Source: Chitinophaga deserti
Lineage (GTDB): Bacteria > Bacteroidota > Bacteroidia > Chitinophagales > Chitinophagaceae
Length of the DNA stretch: 64,000 bases
Direction: 5' to 3'
NCBI RefSeq assembly: GCF_003149455.1
Contig: NZ_QFFK01000002.1
Location: 186,001 to 250,000, forward strand
A program made the position numbers and the translations under genes. The notes under the pieces are model-generated. The model had not been told where the DNA came from. It worked only from the letters and a program-made list of their open reading frames with translations, and ran no database searches. Below, in pieces: positions 27,212-35,087 of this stretch (the first letter of the stretch is position 1; every line of letters starts with the position of its first letter).

Positions 27212-27244
27212 CTTTCCGCTACGCTCCCCAAAACGATCTTCCTT

Positions 27245-28102
27245 ATGCAAACCGTTTCCGACATCAAACAGATAGCCGTTTGCGGCGCCGGCACCATGGG
27301 TGCAGGCATTGCCCTCGTAGCTGCAACAGCGGGCTTTCCCACCCTGCTATTCGACGTTAAAGCCGAAGCAGTGGATGCAGGTATCGGCATGATCCGCAAG
27401 AACCTGGAGAAAGCTGTAGAGAAAGAGAAAATGAATCCGGAAGATAAGGATGCCGCACTCCGGCGCCTGACGCCCTGCCTCAATATTTCTGATTGCAAAG
27501 CCGATGTCATCATCGAGGCTATTGTAGAAAAGATACCGGTGAAAGTGGGGCTCTTCCGCGAACTGGCCCTCCACAATTCCCCGCAAACCATCTTCGCCAC
27601 CAATACCTCCTCACTTTCCGTATCCGCCATTGCAGCGGAAATACCTCATCCTGAAAGAGTGGGCGGCATGCATTTCTTCAACCCCGCACATCTTATGGCG
27701 CTCGTGGAAGTGATCAGCGGAGCACAAACTTCCTCCACCGTTACCCAATTGCTTTACGACCTCGTGAAGCATATGGGTAAAACACCCGTGCATGTAAAAG
27801 ATGCCCCCGGCTTTATCGTAAACCGCGTAGCAAGGCACTACTATCTCGAAGCCATGGAGATCGCATCTTCCGGCGTGGCAGATATCGCTGTCGCAGACCG
27901 GTTGCTGGAAGCAGCAGGCTTCAGAATGGGGCCCTTTGCACTGATGGACCTCATCGGCAACGATGTTAACTACGCCGTTACCCGATCGCTCTACGAAGCG
28001 TTTCAGGAAGCACCCCGCTTCCGCCCCGGTGCCATGCAGGCGGAGCTTGTGGAGAAAGGCGACCTGGGCCGCAAAACCGGCAAAGGTTTTTACAAGTATT
28101 GA
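27245..28102 (+). CDS. 3-hydroxyacyl-CoA (3-hydroxybutyryl-CoA) dehydrogenase
   Basis: A 285-aa NAD(P)-dependent cytoplasmic enzyme interconverting 3-hydroxyacyl-CoA and 3-oxoacyl-CoA. The N-terminal Rossmann domain has the dinucleotide motif IAVCGAGTMGAGIA. The catalytic region contains TNTSSLSVSAIA, RVGGMHFFNPAHLMALVEV with the catalytic His, and the family Asn in GFIVNRVARHYYLEAM. The C-terminal dimer domain ends GDLGRKTGKGFYKY, the usual signature. Length fits the single-domain Hbd/PaaH family. The physiological substrate cannot be told. Confidence 0.94.
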   Translation: MQTVSDIKQIAVCGAGTMGAGIALVAATAGFPTLLFDVKAEAVDAGIGMIRKNLEKAVEKEKMNPEDKDAALRRLTPCLNISDCKADVIIEAIVEKIPVKVGLFRELALHNSPQTIFATNTSSLSVSAIAAEIPHPERVGGMHFFNPAHLMALVEVISGAQTSSTVTQLLYDLVKHMGKTPVHVKDAPGFIVNRVARHYYLEAMEIASSGVADIAVADRLLEAAGFRMGPFALMDLIGNDVNYAVTRSLYEAFQEAPRFRPGAMQAELVEKGDLGRKTGKGFYKY

Positions 28103-28104
28103 TT

Positions 28105-28112
28105 TACATTTG
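28105..28112 (+). promoter_or_regulatory. -7 promoter box of the SDR gene
   Basis: TACATTTG matches TAnnTTTG exactly, 26 bases before the ATG at 28138, just after the stop codon of the preceding gene. A clear -33 element was not found. Confidence 0.4.
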
Positions 28113-28137
28113 TGCCTTCAATCACAATACTTTCGAA

Positions 28138-29127
28138 ATGATCCTTGTCACAGGCGGAACGGGTTTATTGGGTAGTTATCTGCTGCGGGCGTTGGTGAAA
28201 GCCGGTAAACCGGTGCGCGCCCTCTACCGCAGCCGCATACCCGATCAGATCAAAGACATCGCCGACAGGGTGGAATGGGTGCAGGGCGACATACTGGATG
28301 TTTGTGCCCTTGAAGATGCATTTGCCGGTGTCACGGAAGTATATCACTGCGCAGCCATCGTTTCCTTCGAACCCGGACAGCGCAATGCCATGATGAAGAC
28401 AAACATCGAAGGCACCGCTAACGTCGTGAACCTGGCTATTGATACAGGCGTCAGGAAGATCGTGCACGTAAGCTCCATCGCTGCACTCGGCCGCGCAAGG
28501 CAGCGCGATAACATCACCGAAAACGCGCAGTGGGAAGAAAGTAAGAACAACAGCAAATACGCTGTCAGCAAGCACCTCGGCGAAATGGAAATATGGCGCG
28601 GCATCGCAGAAGGACTGAATGCAGTGATCGTAAACCCATCTATTATTCTGGGCAGCGGATTCTGGCACGATGGTTCCGGTAAGCTGCTTGCAAATGCCTG
28701 GAAAGAGTTCCCGTATTATACAGAAGGAGTGAATGGTTTCGTGGATGTGGAAGATGTGGCGGAAGTGATGATTCAACTCATGGAAAGCCCCATTACTGCA
28801 CAGCGTTTTATTCTGAATGGCGATAACTGGCCCTACCGGCAGCTCTTCAATGAAATGGCCCGCCACCTCGGCAAAAAGCCCCCTCACATTGCCACCAAAC
28901 CCTGGATGGCGGAGGTAGTATGGCGGCTGGAAAAGATCCGCGGAATGTTCACGGGCAAGCGCCCTCTCCTCACGCGGGAAACTGCCCGCACCGCTCAACT
29001 GAAAGTTTACTACAGCAATCAAAAGATACAGGAAGCGCTCCCCGGTTTCCGGTTCAGGCCACTGCAGGAAACGATCGAAACCATTTCCCGCAACTTCCTC
29101 CTCAGCAAACAACAGGGAGCCTCCTGA
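28138..29127 (+). CDS. NAD-dependent epimerase/dehydratase (extended SDR family)
   Basis: A 329-aa extended short-chain dehydrogenase/reductase. It has the Rossmann motif MILVTGGTGLLGSYLL at the N-terminus, the region VYHCAAIVSFEP, and the active-site pair YAVSK (Tyr and Lys of YxxxK) with Ser in VHVSSIAALG. The pattern is closest to the dihydroflavonol-4-reductase-like branch (NPSIILGSGFW). Substrate unknown. The start at 28138 places the TGG-TGLLG motif at the very N-terminus, as is usual; an upstream TTG reading adds an unlikely extension. It ends 9 bases from the convergent lipoprotein gene. Confidence 0.9.
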   Translation: MILVTGGTGLLGSYLLRALVKAGKPVRALYRSRIPDQIKDIADRVEWVQGDILDVCALEDAFAGVTEVYHCAAIVSFEPGQRNAMMKTNIEGTANVVNLAIDTGVRKIVHVSSIAALGRARQRDNITENAQWEESKNNSKYAVSKHLGEMEIWRGIAEGLNAVIVNPSIILGSGFWHDGSGKLLANAWKEFPYYTEGVNGFVDVEDVAEVMIQLMESPITAQRFILNGDNWPYRQLFNEMARHLGKKPPHIATKPWMAEVVWRLEKIRGMFTGKRPLLTRETARTAQLKVYYSNQKIQEALPGFRFRPLQETIETISRNFLLSKQQGAS

Positions 29128-29136
29128 AGATAACTT

Positions 29137-29835
29137 TTATTGCGGCCTGAACAGCAGGCCCAGCATCGTAGCTGCCAGCGTTTCGCGCAGGGCAGGGTCC
29201 AATTCTTTCTGTAACCAGGCGCGCGGCTCTTTACCTGTCAGCAATGCCGCCACGGGGATACCCTTCAGCTGAAACTCATAACAAATCTTATCCGCACTGT
29301 TCACAGCACTATAACGGTTATGTGCCGTTACCTTCAGTTCATCTGCCGCAGAGCGGAGGATGCCGATAGGTTTATTGTCGTTCAGTTCAAGGAAGGCAAT
29401 GTTCCTTTTCAGGATCAGCTCCCAGCTCTTGAGCGGGTCTGCTGCATTAGCGCCAACATGTATGTACCAGAGCGGTGCATCGTTGCCAATTACGGGGAAC
29501 CAGCCTGGGAAGCTGCGAGAAGAGAATGTAATTCGTGGTGTGCTCAGCACCTGCACGGGCAGTTGCGACCCGGCGTTCTTACCTGTAAAGTAAAAAGCGT
29601 CGGAAACATTCTTCCATTGCTTAGCCGGCGAGCCGGATTGAACACCATTGGTACGGGAAGAAGTGGAGTATTCACCGAGAGAGATGGTTTTGGCAGAAAA
29701 CCAGCCGTCGTCGGTTTTAACTGCCAGCTCGTTGGCGGAAGAATACAGCCCGGGGGCTTTGGATGTTTTAGTAACACCGCAACCTGCCATTAGAAGGAGG
29801 CAGGTTGCAGCGATGCCGGTGAGGGACTTTATCAT
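29137..29835 (-). CDS. Lipoprotein of unknown function
   Basis: A 232-aa predicted lipoprotein (lipobox LMAGC, Cys19). I recognise no domain. The body is beta-rich, with aromatic motifs such as PLWYIHVGANAADPLKSWEL and a C-terminal helix (PALRETLAATMLGLLFRPQ). It lies 11 bases downstream of the LpxD-like gene on the same strand, so it is probably cotranscribed with it; a role in the outer envelope is a guess. Confidence 0.75.
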   Translation of the reverse strand: MIKSLTGIAATCLLLMAGCGVTKTSKAPGLYSSANELAVKTDDGWFSAKTISLGEYSTSSRTNGVQSGSPAKQWKNVSDAFYFTGKNAGSQLPVQVLSTPRITFSSRSFPGWFPVIGNDAPLWYIHVGANAADPLKSWELILKRNIAFLELNDNKPIGILRSAADELKVTAHNRYSAVNSADKICYEFQLKGIPVAALLTGKEPRAWLQKELDPALRETLAATMLGLLFRPQ

Positions 29836-29846
29836 GTCTTTTACGA

Positions 29847-30788
29847 TTAACCTTTAAGTTTTGCCCACATCTCGGGGATACGTTTGATCCAGGCGAGTTC
29901 TTTCATTTTGGTACGTGCTTCTTCCACGGGAGAGCCAAAGTATACTTTGCCGCCTTCGATGGAATCTTTCACGCCGCTGCCAGCGTAAACAACTGCACCT
30001 TTACCGATGGTGAGATCTTTGTTAACGCCAACCTGTCCCCAGAGGATCACATTGTCTTCGATAATAGCTTTACCGCCTACGCCAACCTGGGCGGCGAAGA
30101 GGCAGTTACGGCCGATCACGGTTCCGTGACCGATGTGGATCATGTTATCGAATTTAGTTCCGCGGCCGATGATGGTATCGCCACTTACGCCTTTATCGAT
30201 GGTGCAGAGGGCGCCTATTTCCACATCGCTTTCGATGATAACGCGGCCGCAGCTTTCCAGTTTATCCCACATCACTTCGCGGGCAGCCCTTTTCTTGAAG
30301 TAAAAGGCATCTGCCCCGATAACGGTCCCGGAATGGATGATAACGTTATCCCCGATCTCTGTATGGTCGTAAATAACAACGTTGGGGTGAATGATGCAGT
30401 TGCTGCCGATGGTTACATGGTGGCCAACCACTGCGCCGTGGGAAATGATGGTACCTTCCCCGATCACCGCACTGTCGCTCACGGCTTTATTCTGCGGCTC
30501 GTAAGGGCGGAAGCGCTTCACAAGACTTACGTATGCAGAGAAAGGATCGTCGGTAACCAGGATGGCTTTCCCGGGGGGAACTTCCACTTCCTTGTTGATG
30601 ATGATGATGGTGGCAGGAGACGAGAGGCAGGCGTTGTAGTACTTCTCAAAATCCACAAACGAGATATCGCCAGGCGTAACCTTGTGAATCTCGTTGATGC
30701 CCGTTGCCAGCAGCGCTTCATTGCCTGCAAGCTTCGCGCCCGTGAGCGCTGCTATTTCTTTTACCGGTATCGGTGTATCAAACTTCAT
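29847..30788 (-). CDS. LpxD-like UDP-3-O-acyl-glucosamine N-acyltransferase family protein
   Basis: A 313-aa left-handed beta-helix acyltransferase. The N-terminal LpxD-type uridine-binding region covers about 1-95 (PVKEIAALTGAKLAGN, ITPGDISFVD-like VTPGDISFVDFEKYY). Repeated hexapeptides follow (AVIGEGTIISHGAVVGHHVT, KFDNMIHIGHGTVIGRNCLF), where the His of HIGHG matches the catalytic His of LpxD. A short C-terminal helix ends the protein. LpxD adds the second acyl chain in lipid A synthesis; Bacteroidetes often have additional LpxD-like paralogues, so I leave the symbol blank. The start MKFDTPIPVKE is preferred over an ATG 24 bases upstream. Confidence 0.85.
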   Translation of the reverse strand: MKFDTPIPVKEIAALTGAKLAGNEALLATGINEIHKVTPGDISFVDFEKYYNACLSSPATIIIINKEVEVPPGKAILVTDDPFSAYVSLVKRFRPYEPQNKAVSDSAVIGEGTIISHGAVVGHHVTIGSNCIIHPNVVIYDHTEIGDNVIIHSGTVIGADAFYFKKRAAREVMWDKLESCGRVIIESDVEIGALCTIDKGVSGDTIIGRGTKFDNMIHIGHGTVIGRNCLFAAQVGVGGKAIIEDNVILWGQVGVNKDLTIGKGAVVYAGSGVKDSIEGGKVYFGSPVEEARTKMKELAWIKRIPEMWAKLKG

Positions 30789-30809
30789 ATGAACGTCGTT
30801 AAATCGAAG

Positions 30810-30817
30810 CAAAGTTA
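30810..30817 (-). promoter_or_regulatory. -7 promoter box of the LpxD-like gene
   Basis: Minus-strand TAACTTTG matches TAnnTTTG exactly, 21 bases upstream of the start at 30788. The -33 element is not clear. Confidence 0.4.
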
Positions 30818-30895
30818 GGGGGCGTTATCCACAATTTTTTTTTGCTTGTGAATAAAATTTCTTGTAAAATTTTTCTTTTGTGATGAAATTCTTTT

Positions 30896-30903
30896 TAATA
30901 TTG
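30896..30903 (+). promoter_or_regulatory. Possible -7 box of the candidate small RNA
   Basis: TAATATTG differs from TAnnTTTG at one position. A TTTG lies at 30877-30880, giving a 15-bp spacer, shorter than the usual 19-20. It ends 4 bases before the first hairpin of the candidate RNA. Confidence 0.25.
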
Positions 30904-30906
30904 TGT

Positions 30907-30985
30907 AGGGAATATTATTTCCCTGTACTTACTAACCCATTCACATAACAAGAAAGTCTGATTGTTCACGCAGTCAGACTTTTTT
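30907..30985 (+). ncRNA. Candidate small RNA with two hairpins
   Basis: A stretch of about 79 nt starts with a perfect hairpin, AGGGAA (30907-30912) / TTCCCT (30919-30924). It ends with a terminator-type hairpin, AAAGTCTGA (30953-30961) / TCAGACTTT (30974-30982), running into a T-tract. No open frame of note lies inside. It would be transcribed away from the LpxD-like gene. This is inferred from structure only; a known RNA family was not recognised. Confidence 0.35.
30953..30985 (+). terminator. Terminator-like hairpin with T-tract
   Basis: Nine-bp stem with a 12-nt loop (30953-30961 / 30974-30982) whose 3' arm runs into T residues up to 30985. A third copy of the arm (AGTCTGA, 30991-30997) can pair with the 3' arm instead. 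No plus-strand protein gene lies just upstream, which is why a small RNA is suspected. Confidence 0.55.
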
Positions 30986-31180
30986 AATTTAGTCTGAAAC
31001 CCCTCGCTGCACTACGTTTCATCAATCCACTCTTCATTCACTACATACATCGCAATGCATTGCAAGGCGCTTAAAATTGCTTTTGAGGCCGCAGTGGGTA
31101 GTTAGTCGGCCTGACAGCTTTTCGTTCGATTTTGGCTTTTTAAATGGCTTTAGGAGGAGAAAGTTCGGGATATGAGGGAA

Positions 31181-31885
31181 TCAATCCTGCAGGTTTGCCA
31201 TTTTTATGAGTTGCTGCAAGCGGAGAATGCGGATTTTTTTGCCTGCAAGGTCTATCACTTTCTCTTTTTTGAATTCTGAGAGCAAACGGATGGCAGATTC
31301 GGTAGCCGTACCTACCAGGTTGGCAATCTCTTCCCGGGAAAGCATCACGTTAATCGTTTGCTCATCTTCTTCCAGCCCGTAAGTTTCCTTCAGGGTGAGC
31401 AATGTTTCAGCGAGGCGCTCACGTACGGGCTTCTGTGCAAGGTGTGTAATTTTCTGCTCTGCCCTGCGCAACTCACTGGAGAGTATCTGCATCATGCGCA
31501 ACGCAAGTGTTGGATCTTTTTGCAGCAGCCCGAGGAAAACATCGCGCGGTATGAAACACACCGCACTGTCTTCCAGCACGGTAGCTGTTGCGGTATATGG
31601 TTCGTTGCTAATGAGCGCCTTATATCCGATCAGATCGCCCGGCTTCACAAGGCGCACTATCTGCTCACGCCCCTCGTCTCCGCTGTGCGATAACTTTACT
31701 TTACCGGAATTCACGAAAAAGATGCCGTAAGGGTGACCGCCTTCCTGGAAAATATCCTGTCCTTTACGGTAGATCCTGCAGGTTTTGGCGTTGGAAATCT
31801 CTTCCACATGTTCAGGCGTGGCGGCGGATAACATCTCGCCCAGAAATTTGCCACAGTAAGGGCAGGGAGTTTGATCGCTTAACAT
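31181..31885 (-). CDS. Crp/Fnr family transcription regulator with four cysteines
   Basis: A 234-aa regulator. The cyclic-nucleotide-binding-like beta-roll domain covers about 25-140 (YRKGQDIFQEGGHPYGIFFV, GKVKLSHSGDEGREQIVRLV, GDLIGYKALI). A long dimer helix follows at about 120-150. The winged HTH lies at about 165-220 (VMLSREEIANLVGTATESAI). It has Cys at 8 and 11 (CPYC), 36 and 110; the last sits in SAVCFIP, the place of Fnr Cys122. An Fe-S or redox-sensing role is possible but unproven. A strong promoter lies at 31917-31948. Confidence 0.92.
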   Translation of the reverse strand: MLSDQTPCPYCGKFLGEMLSAATPEHVEEISNAKTCRIYRKGQDIFQEGGHPYGIFFVNSGKVKLSHSGDEGREQIVRLVKPGDLIGYKALISNEPYTATATVLEDSAVCFIPRDVFLGLLQKDPTLALRMMQILSSELRRAEQKITHLAQKPVRERLAETLLTLKETYGLEEDEQTINVMLSREEIANLVGTATESAIRLLSEFKKEKVIDLAGKKIRILRLQQLIKMANLQD

Positions 31886-31916
31886 GTCATATGCTATAAA
31901 ATCGCTAAGGATGCGG

Positions 31917-31948
31917 CAAAATTACTAATTTACAGGCCCTTAACCAAA
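31917..31948 (-). promoter_or_regulatory. Full Bacteroidetes promoter of the crp/fnr-like gene
   Basis: On the minus strand, -33 TTTG (31948-31945), a 20-bp spacer and -7 TAATTTTG (31924-31917) match the TTTG-N19/20-TAnnTTTG consensus fully. The start codon at 31885 lies 31 bases further. Confidence 0.7.
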
Positions 31949-31957
31949 GCAGTTGCA

Positions 31958-32545
31958 GTGAACCCGAGCTATTTTACCGTTTACAAGCCTTACCAGGTGT
32001 TAACCCGTTTCGGGAAAGAAGATGGCAAAGCCGTGTTGTCGGACTTCTTCCAGGTTCCGAAAGATGTGTATCCGGTTGGCCGGCTCGACTATGATAGCGA
32101 AGGGCTTTTAATCCTCACCAACGATAAGTCGCTCAACCATCGCTTACTGCATCCTTCACAGGCGCATGAGCGGGAGTACTGGGTGCAGGTAGACGGTGCA
32201 GTTACTCCCGAAGCCATCCGCCAGCTCGAAGCAGGAGTTACCATTACGATAGACGGTAAGCCTTTCCGTACAAAGCCCGCCAAAGCATCTTTGTTCGATA
32301 CTCCGCCGGAGGTGCCGGACCGCAATCCGCCCATCCGTTTCCGGCAGCATATACCTGCTCCGTGGATACGCCTTGTGCTGAGTGAAGGGAAGAACCGGCA
32401 GGTGCGTAAAATGACTGCGGCAGTAGGCTTCCCCACGTTGAGGCTGATCCGTTACCGCATAGGCCGCCTCGATATCCGCGGTATGCTCCCCGGCGATATG
32501 GTAACGCATACCCAAAAGGAAATCGAAGCCGCACTGTTCCGCTAA
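31958..32545 (+). CDS. 23S rRNA pseudouridine synthase, RluE/RsuA family
   Basis: A 195-aa pseudouridine synthase without an S4 domain. It has the RsuA-family catalytic signature VGRLDYDSEGLLILTND with Asp44 as nucleophile, and motifs YWVQVDGAV, RLVLSEGKNRQVRKMTAAVG and PTLRLIRYRIG. The short S4-less form matches RluE, which modifies the large-subunit rRNA (U2457 in E. coli). The start is GTG at 31958; no ATG lies near and the protein begins with the expected strand SYFTVYKPYQVL. Divergent from the crp/fnr-like gene. Confidence 0.92.
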   Translation: MNPSYFTVYKPYQVLTRFGKEDGKAVLSDFFQVPKDVYPVGRLDYDSEGLLILTNDKSLNHRLLHPSQAHEREYWVQVDGAVTPEAIRQLEAGVTITIDGKPFRTKPAKASLFDTPPEVPDRNPPIRFRQHIPAPWIRLVLSEGKNRQVRKMTAAVGFPTLRLIRYRIGRLDIRGMLPGDMVTHTQKEIEAALFR

Positions 32546-32583
32546 CACGTTGGCCTCCCGGCCGAAATATGACAATAATTGAC

Positions 32584-32591
32584 TAGGTTTG
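32584..32591 (+). promoter_or_regulatory. -7 promoter box of yicC
   Basis: TAGGTTTG matches TAnnTTTG exactly, 18 bases before the ATG at 32610. The -33 element is unclear. Confidence 0.45.
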
Positions 32592-32609
32592 TCACATTAA
32601 ACAGATAAT

Positions 32610-33485
32610 ATGCTGAAATCCATGACCGGCTTCGGCCGCGCGGAGGTAACCCGGGGAGAAACAACCATTGTCGCGGAGATCAAATCGCTCAATGGCAAGC
32701 AGTTTGAAGTAAACCTCAAGCTGTCCCCCTTGCTGAAACCCTACGAATTCGATATCCGCAACATCCTCCAGCAGGAGTTGCTGCGTGGCACCCTTGATGC
32801 CACGATCAACATCAAACAAAATGGCGCAACACGCCCCGTGGTCATCAACACCGAACTGGCACGTTATTACCACGAAGCCATTTCCGGTATGGCCCGCGAC
32901 CTCGCCATCCCTCAGGAAGATATGCTTAACGTGCTCATGAAGCTCCCCGAAGTAGTGTCTCCCGCATCCGAACAGATCACCGAAAACGAATGGAACGAAG
33001 TTGCCACCATCGTCCGTAAAGCCGTTGCAGAAATGGACGCGCACCGTATGGACGAAGGCATCATGCTGGAGAAAGATCTCCTTCTTCGTATCGATAATAT
33101 CCTCCTCTATACCGAGAAGGTCCGCGAACTGGACCCGCTCCGTAAAGACAAAGTGCGCACCCGCCTCGAAACACTCCTTGCCGAATATGTTGGTAAAGAG
33201 AATGTAGACGGTAACCGCATGGAGCAGGAACTTATTTTCTATTTGGAAAAGCTCGACATCTCCGAAGAACTGGTGCGCCTGCAGAACCACTGCCGCTACT
33301 TCAAGGAAATCCTCAATGAAGCAGAATCCGCCAAAGGTAAAAAACTGGGCTTCGTGCTCCAGGAAATCGGCCGCGAGATCAACACTACCGGTTCCAAAGC
33401 AAACGATGCCGGCATCCAGCAATGGGTGGTGATGATGAAAGATGAGCTGGAAAAAGCCAAAGAGCAGGTCCTCAACGTACTCTAA
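32610..33485 (+). CDS. YicC family endoribonuclease
   Basis: A 291-aa YicC-family protein. The N-terminal signature MLKSMTGFGRAEV and EIKSLNGKQFEVNLKLS begins the YicC domain. The C-terminal DUF1732 part includes LGFVLQEIGREINTTGSKAND, with its conserved ERE-like acidic metal site, and ends ELEKAKEQVLNVL. E. coli YicC is an endoribonuclease linked to RNA turnover; the role here is by family. It is 8 bases upstream of gldH and probably cotranscribed with it. Confidence 0.93.
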   Translation: MLKSMTGFGRAEVTRGETTIVAEIKSLNGKQFEVNLKLSPLLKPYEFDIRNILQQELLRGTLDATINIKQNGATRPVVINTELARYYHEAISGMARDLAIPQEDMLNVLMKLPEVVSPASEQITENEWNEVATIVRKAVAEMDAHRMDEGIMLEKDLLLRIDNILLYTEKVRELDPLRKDKVRTRLETLLAEYVGKENVDGNRMEQELIFYLEKLDISEELVRLQNHCRYFKEILNEAESAKGKKLGFVLQEIGREINTTGSKANDAGIQQWVVMMKDELEKAKEQVLNVL

Positions 33486-33493
33486 TCAAGCAT

Positions 33494-33991
33494 ATGACCC
33501 GCAAGACGATATCTCGCTCCGCCTGCCTCGCATTCAGCCTGTTCGCATTCGCGTGCAAGCCTCCGAAGCTGGATACTTACGAAAAGAACAGGGACATCCC
33601 GCAATCCAGCTGGGAATCGTCTCTCAAACCAACATACGAAGTAACGCTTAACAACGAAGACACGGCGTACTTCTACAACCTGTACGTAAACGTCCGCCAC
33701 ACAGACGCCTATCCGTACAACAACCTCTGGCTCATCGTCAGCACGCAACTGCCGGGCGACAGCCTTCCGCAATCCCGGAGAGTGGAACTGCCTTTAGCCG
33801 ACAGCTACGGTAAATGGCTGGGCAACGGGCTCGATGATATTTTCGAGCACCGTATTCCCATCCAGCAAAACGCCATTCTCCCAAGGACAGGAACATACCG
33901 TTTTACATTCGAGCAAAATATGCGACAGGACCCGCTGCCTAATATTATGAGCGTGGGGCTGCGCGTGGAAAAAACCGCTCCGCGGAAATAG
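33494..33991 (+). CDS. gldH: Gliding motility lipoprotein GldH
   Basis: A 165-aa lipoprotein with lipobox FAFAC (Cys21) followed by KPPKLDTYEKNRDIPQSSW. The beta-rich body has the GldH pattern (FYNLYVNVRHTDAYPYNNLW, LPLADSYGKWLGNGLDDIFE). GldH is required for gliding and the type IX secretion-linked motor in flavobacteria. The gene lies between yicC and a histidine kinase gene (3-base gap to the latter). Confidence 0.88.
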   Translation: MTRKTISRSACLAFSLFAFACKPPKLDTYEKNRDIPQSSWESSLKPTYEVTLNNEDTAYFYNLYVNVRHTDAYPYNNLWLIVSTQLPGDSLPQSRRVELPLADSYGKWLGNGLDDIFEHRIPIQQNAILPRTGTYRFTFEQNMRQDPLPNIMSVGLRVEKTAPRK

Positions 33992-33994
33992 CGC

Positions 33995-35011
33995 ATGAAA
34001 AAATCATCGTCTGCACTGCAAGGTAAAAAGGTGATCTCCGGCATTTATGTTTTTGTGCTGGTTTATACCGTGCTGCAACTGGTATGGTGGGGTGTTCTGC
34101 TGCATCAGCAGTCTAAACAGATCGCGCATTATGAGCAAATGGAGCTTACACACCGTATGCACCAGCTCAGCGAACCTTCCGAGTTTATGCAGCAGATGCA
34201 GCGCCTGCACCATGAGGAACGTATGCGTACGCTGAAGTACATCGGCGAAGGCACCATCTTCCTTATCATCATCCTCGCCGGCGCCTCACTGGTTTACCGG
34301 GCGGTATGGAAGCAGATGCGGCTTCAGCAGCAACAGCAGAACTTCATGATGGCCGTTACGCATGAACTGAAAAGCCCCATCGCCATCGCGAAGCTCAACC
34401 TGGAAACACTCCTTAAGCACCGCCTCGATGAAGAGAAACAGCGCCGCCTGCTCGATGCCACCATCCGGGAAACGAACCGGCTCGATCAGCTTTGTAACAA
34501 CATCCTGCTGGCTTCCCAGTTCGAACATGAGAAATCCCAGCCCTTCCTGGAACCGCTGGACTTCAGCCAGGTACTGACACAGGCGCTTAATGAGCTGCGC
34601 GACAGGATACACAGTCACGACATTGTGTCAGATATAGAACCGGGGATAGGACTAGAGGCGGATAAGTTCATGATCACCCTTATGCTGAACAACCTGGTGG
34701 AGAATGCAGTCAAATACGCCCCCAAGGGAACGGAGATAGTAGTGAGCCTCCATATGGAGCAAAACGACCTGCTAATGAGGGTTTCCGATCAGGGAGAAGG
34801 TATTCCGCAGGAAGAAAAGGGAAAGATATTCATGAAGTTTTACCGCATCGGTAACGAAAACACGCGGAAGTCGAAAGGCTCAGGCCTGGGGCTTTACCTC
34901 ACCCGGAAGATCGTGGAGCAGCACGGGGGAACCATCGCCGTGAATGACAACTTGCCGAAAGGCACGTGTTTTGAGATCAGGTGGCAGGATTATTCCCCTC
35001 AAACTGTATAA
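33995..35011 (+). CDS. Sensor histidine kinase
   Basis: A 338-aa inner-membrane kinase with two membrane segments (about 13-36 and 85-103) flanking a small, Met/Gln/His-rich periplasmic loop of about 48 residues. The HisKA domain carries the phospho-acceptor His123 in MMAVTHELKSPIA. The ATPase domain has the N box (MLNNLVENAVKYAP), the G1 box (VSDQGEGIP) and the G2 box (GSGLGLYLTRKIV), all intact. It pairs with the OmpR-type regulator 76 bases downstream. The signal is unknown; the tiny sensor loop leaves little room for a ligand pocket. Confidence 0.95.
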   Translation: MKKSSSALQGKKVISGIYVFVLVYTVLQLVWWGVLLHQQSKQIAHYEQMELTHRMHQLSEPSEFMQQMQRLHHEERMRTLKYIGEGTIFLIIILAGASLVYRAVWKQMRLQQQQQNFMMAVTHELKSPIAIAKLNLETLLKHRLDEEKQRRLLDATIRETNRLDQLCNNILLASQFEHEKSQPFLEPLDFSQVLTQALNELRDRIHSHDIVSDIEPGIGLEADKFMITLMLNNLVENAVKYAPKGTEIVVSLHMEQNDLLMRVSDQGEGIPQEEKGKIFMKFYRIGNENTRKSKGSGLGLYLTRKIVEQHGGTIAVNDNLPKGTCFEIRWQDYSPQTV

Positions 35012-35087
35012 AATTAACCGGTTGTACGTAATTTTAGGCTATAACCGGAAAAAGTAATTTACCGTTCACCATTCACCCAATGCATTT

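Larger units (their letters stand above)
30818..31180. other. AT-rich intergenic region with a possible small RNA
   Basis: About 360 bases between the divergently oriented LpxD-like promoter and the 3' end of the crp/fnr-like gene. No protein gene was seen. The first half is very AT-rich and holds the candidate small RNA at 30907-30985; from 30998 on nothing was recognised. Confidence 0.5.
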
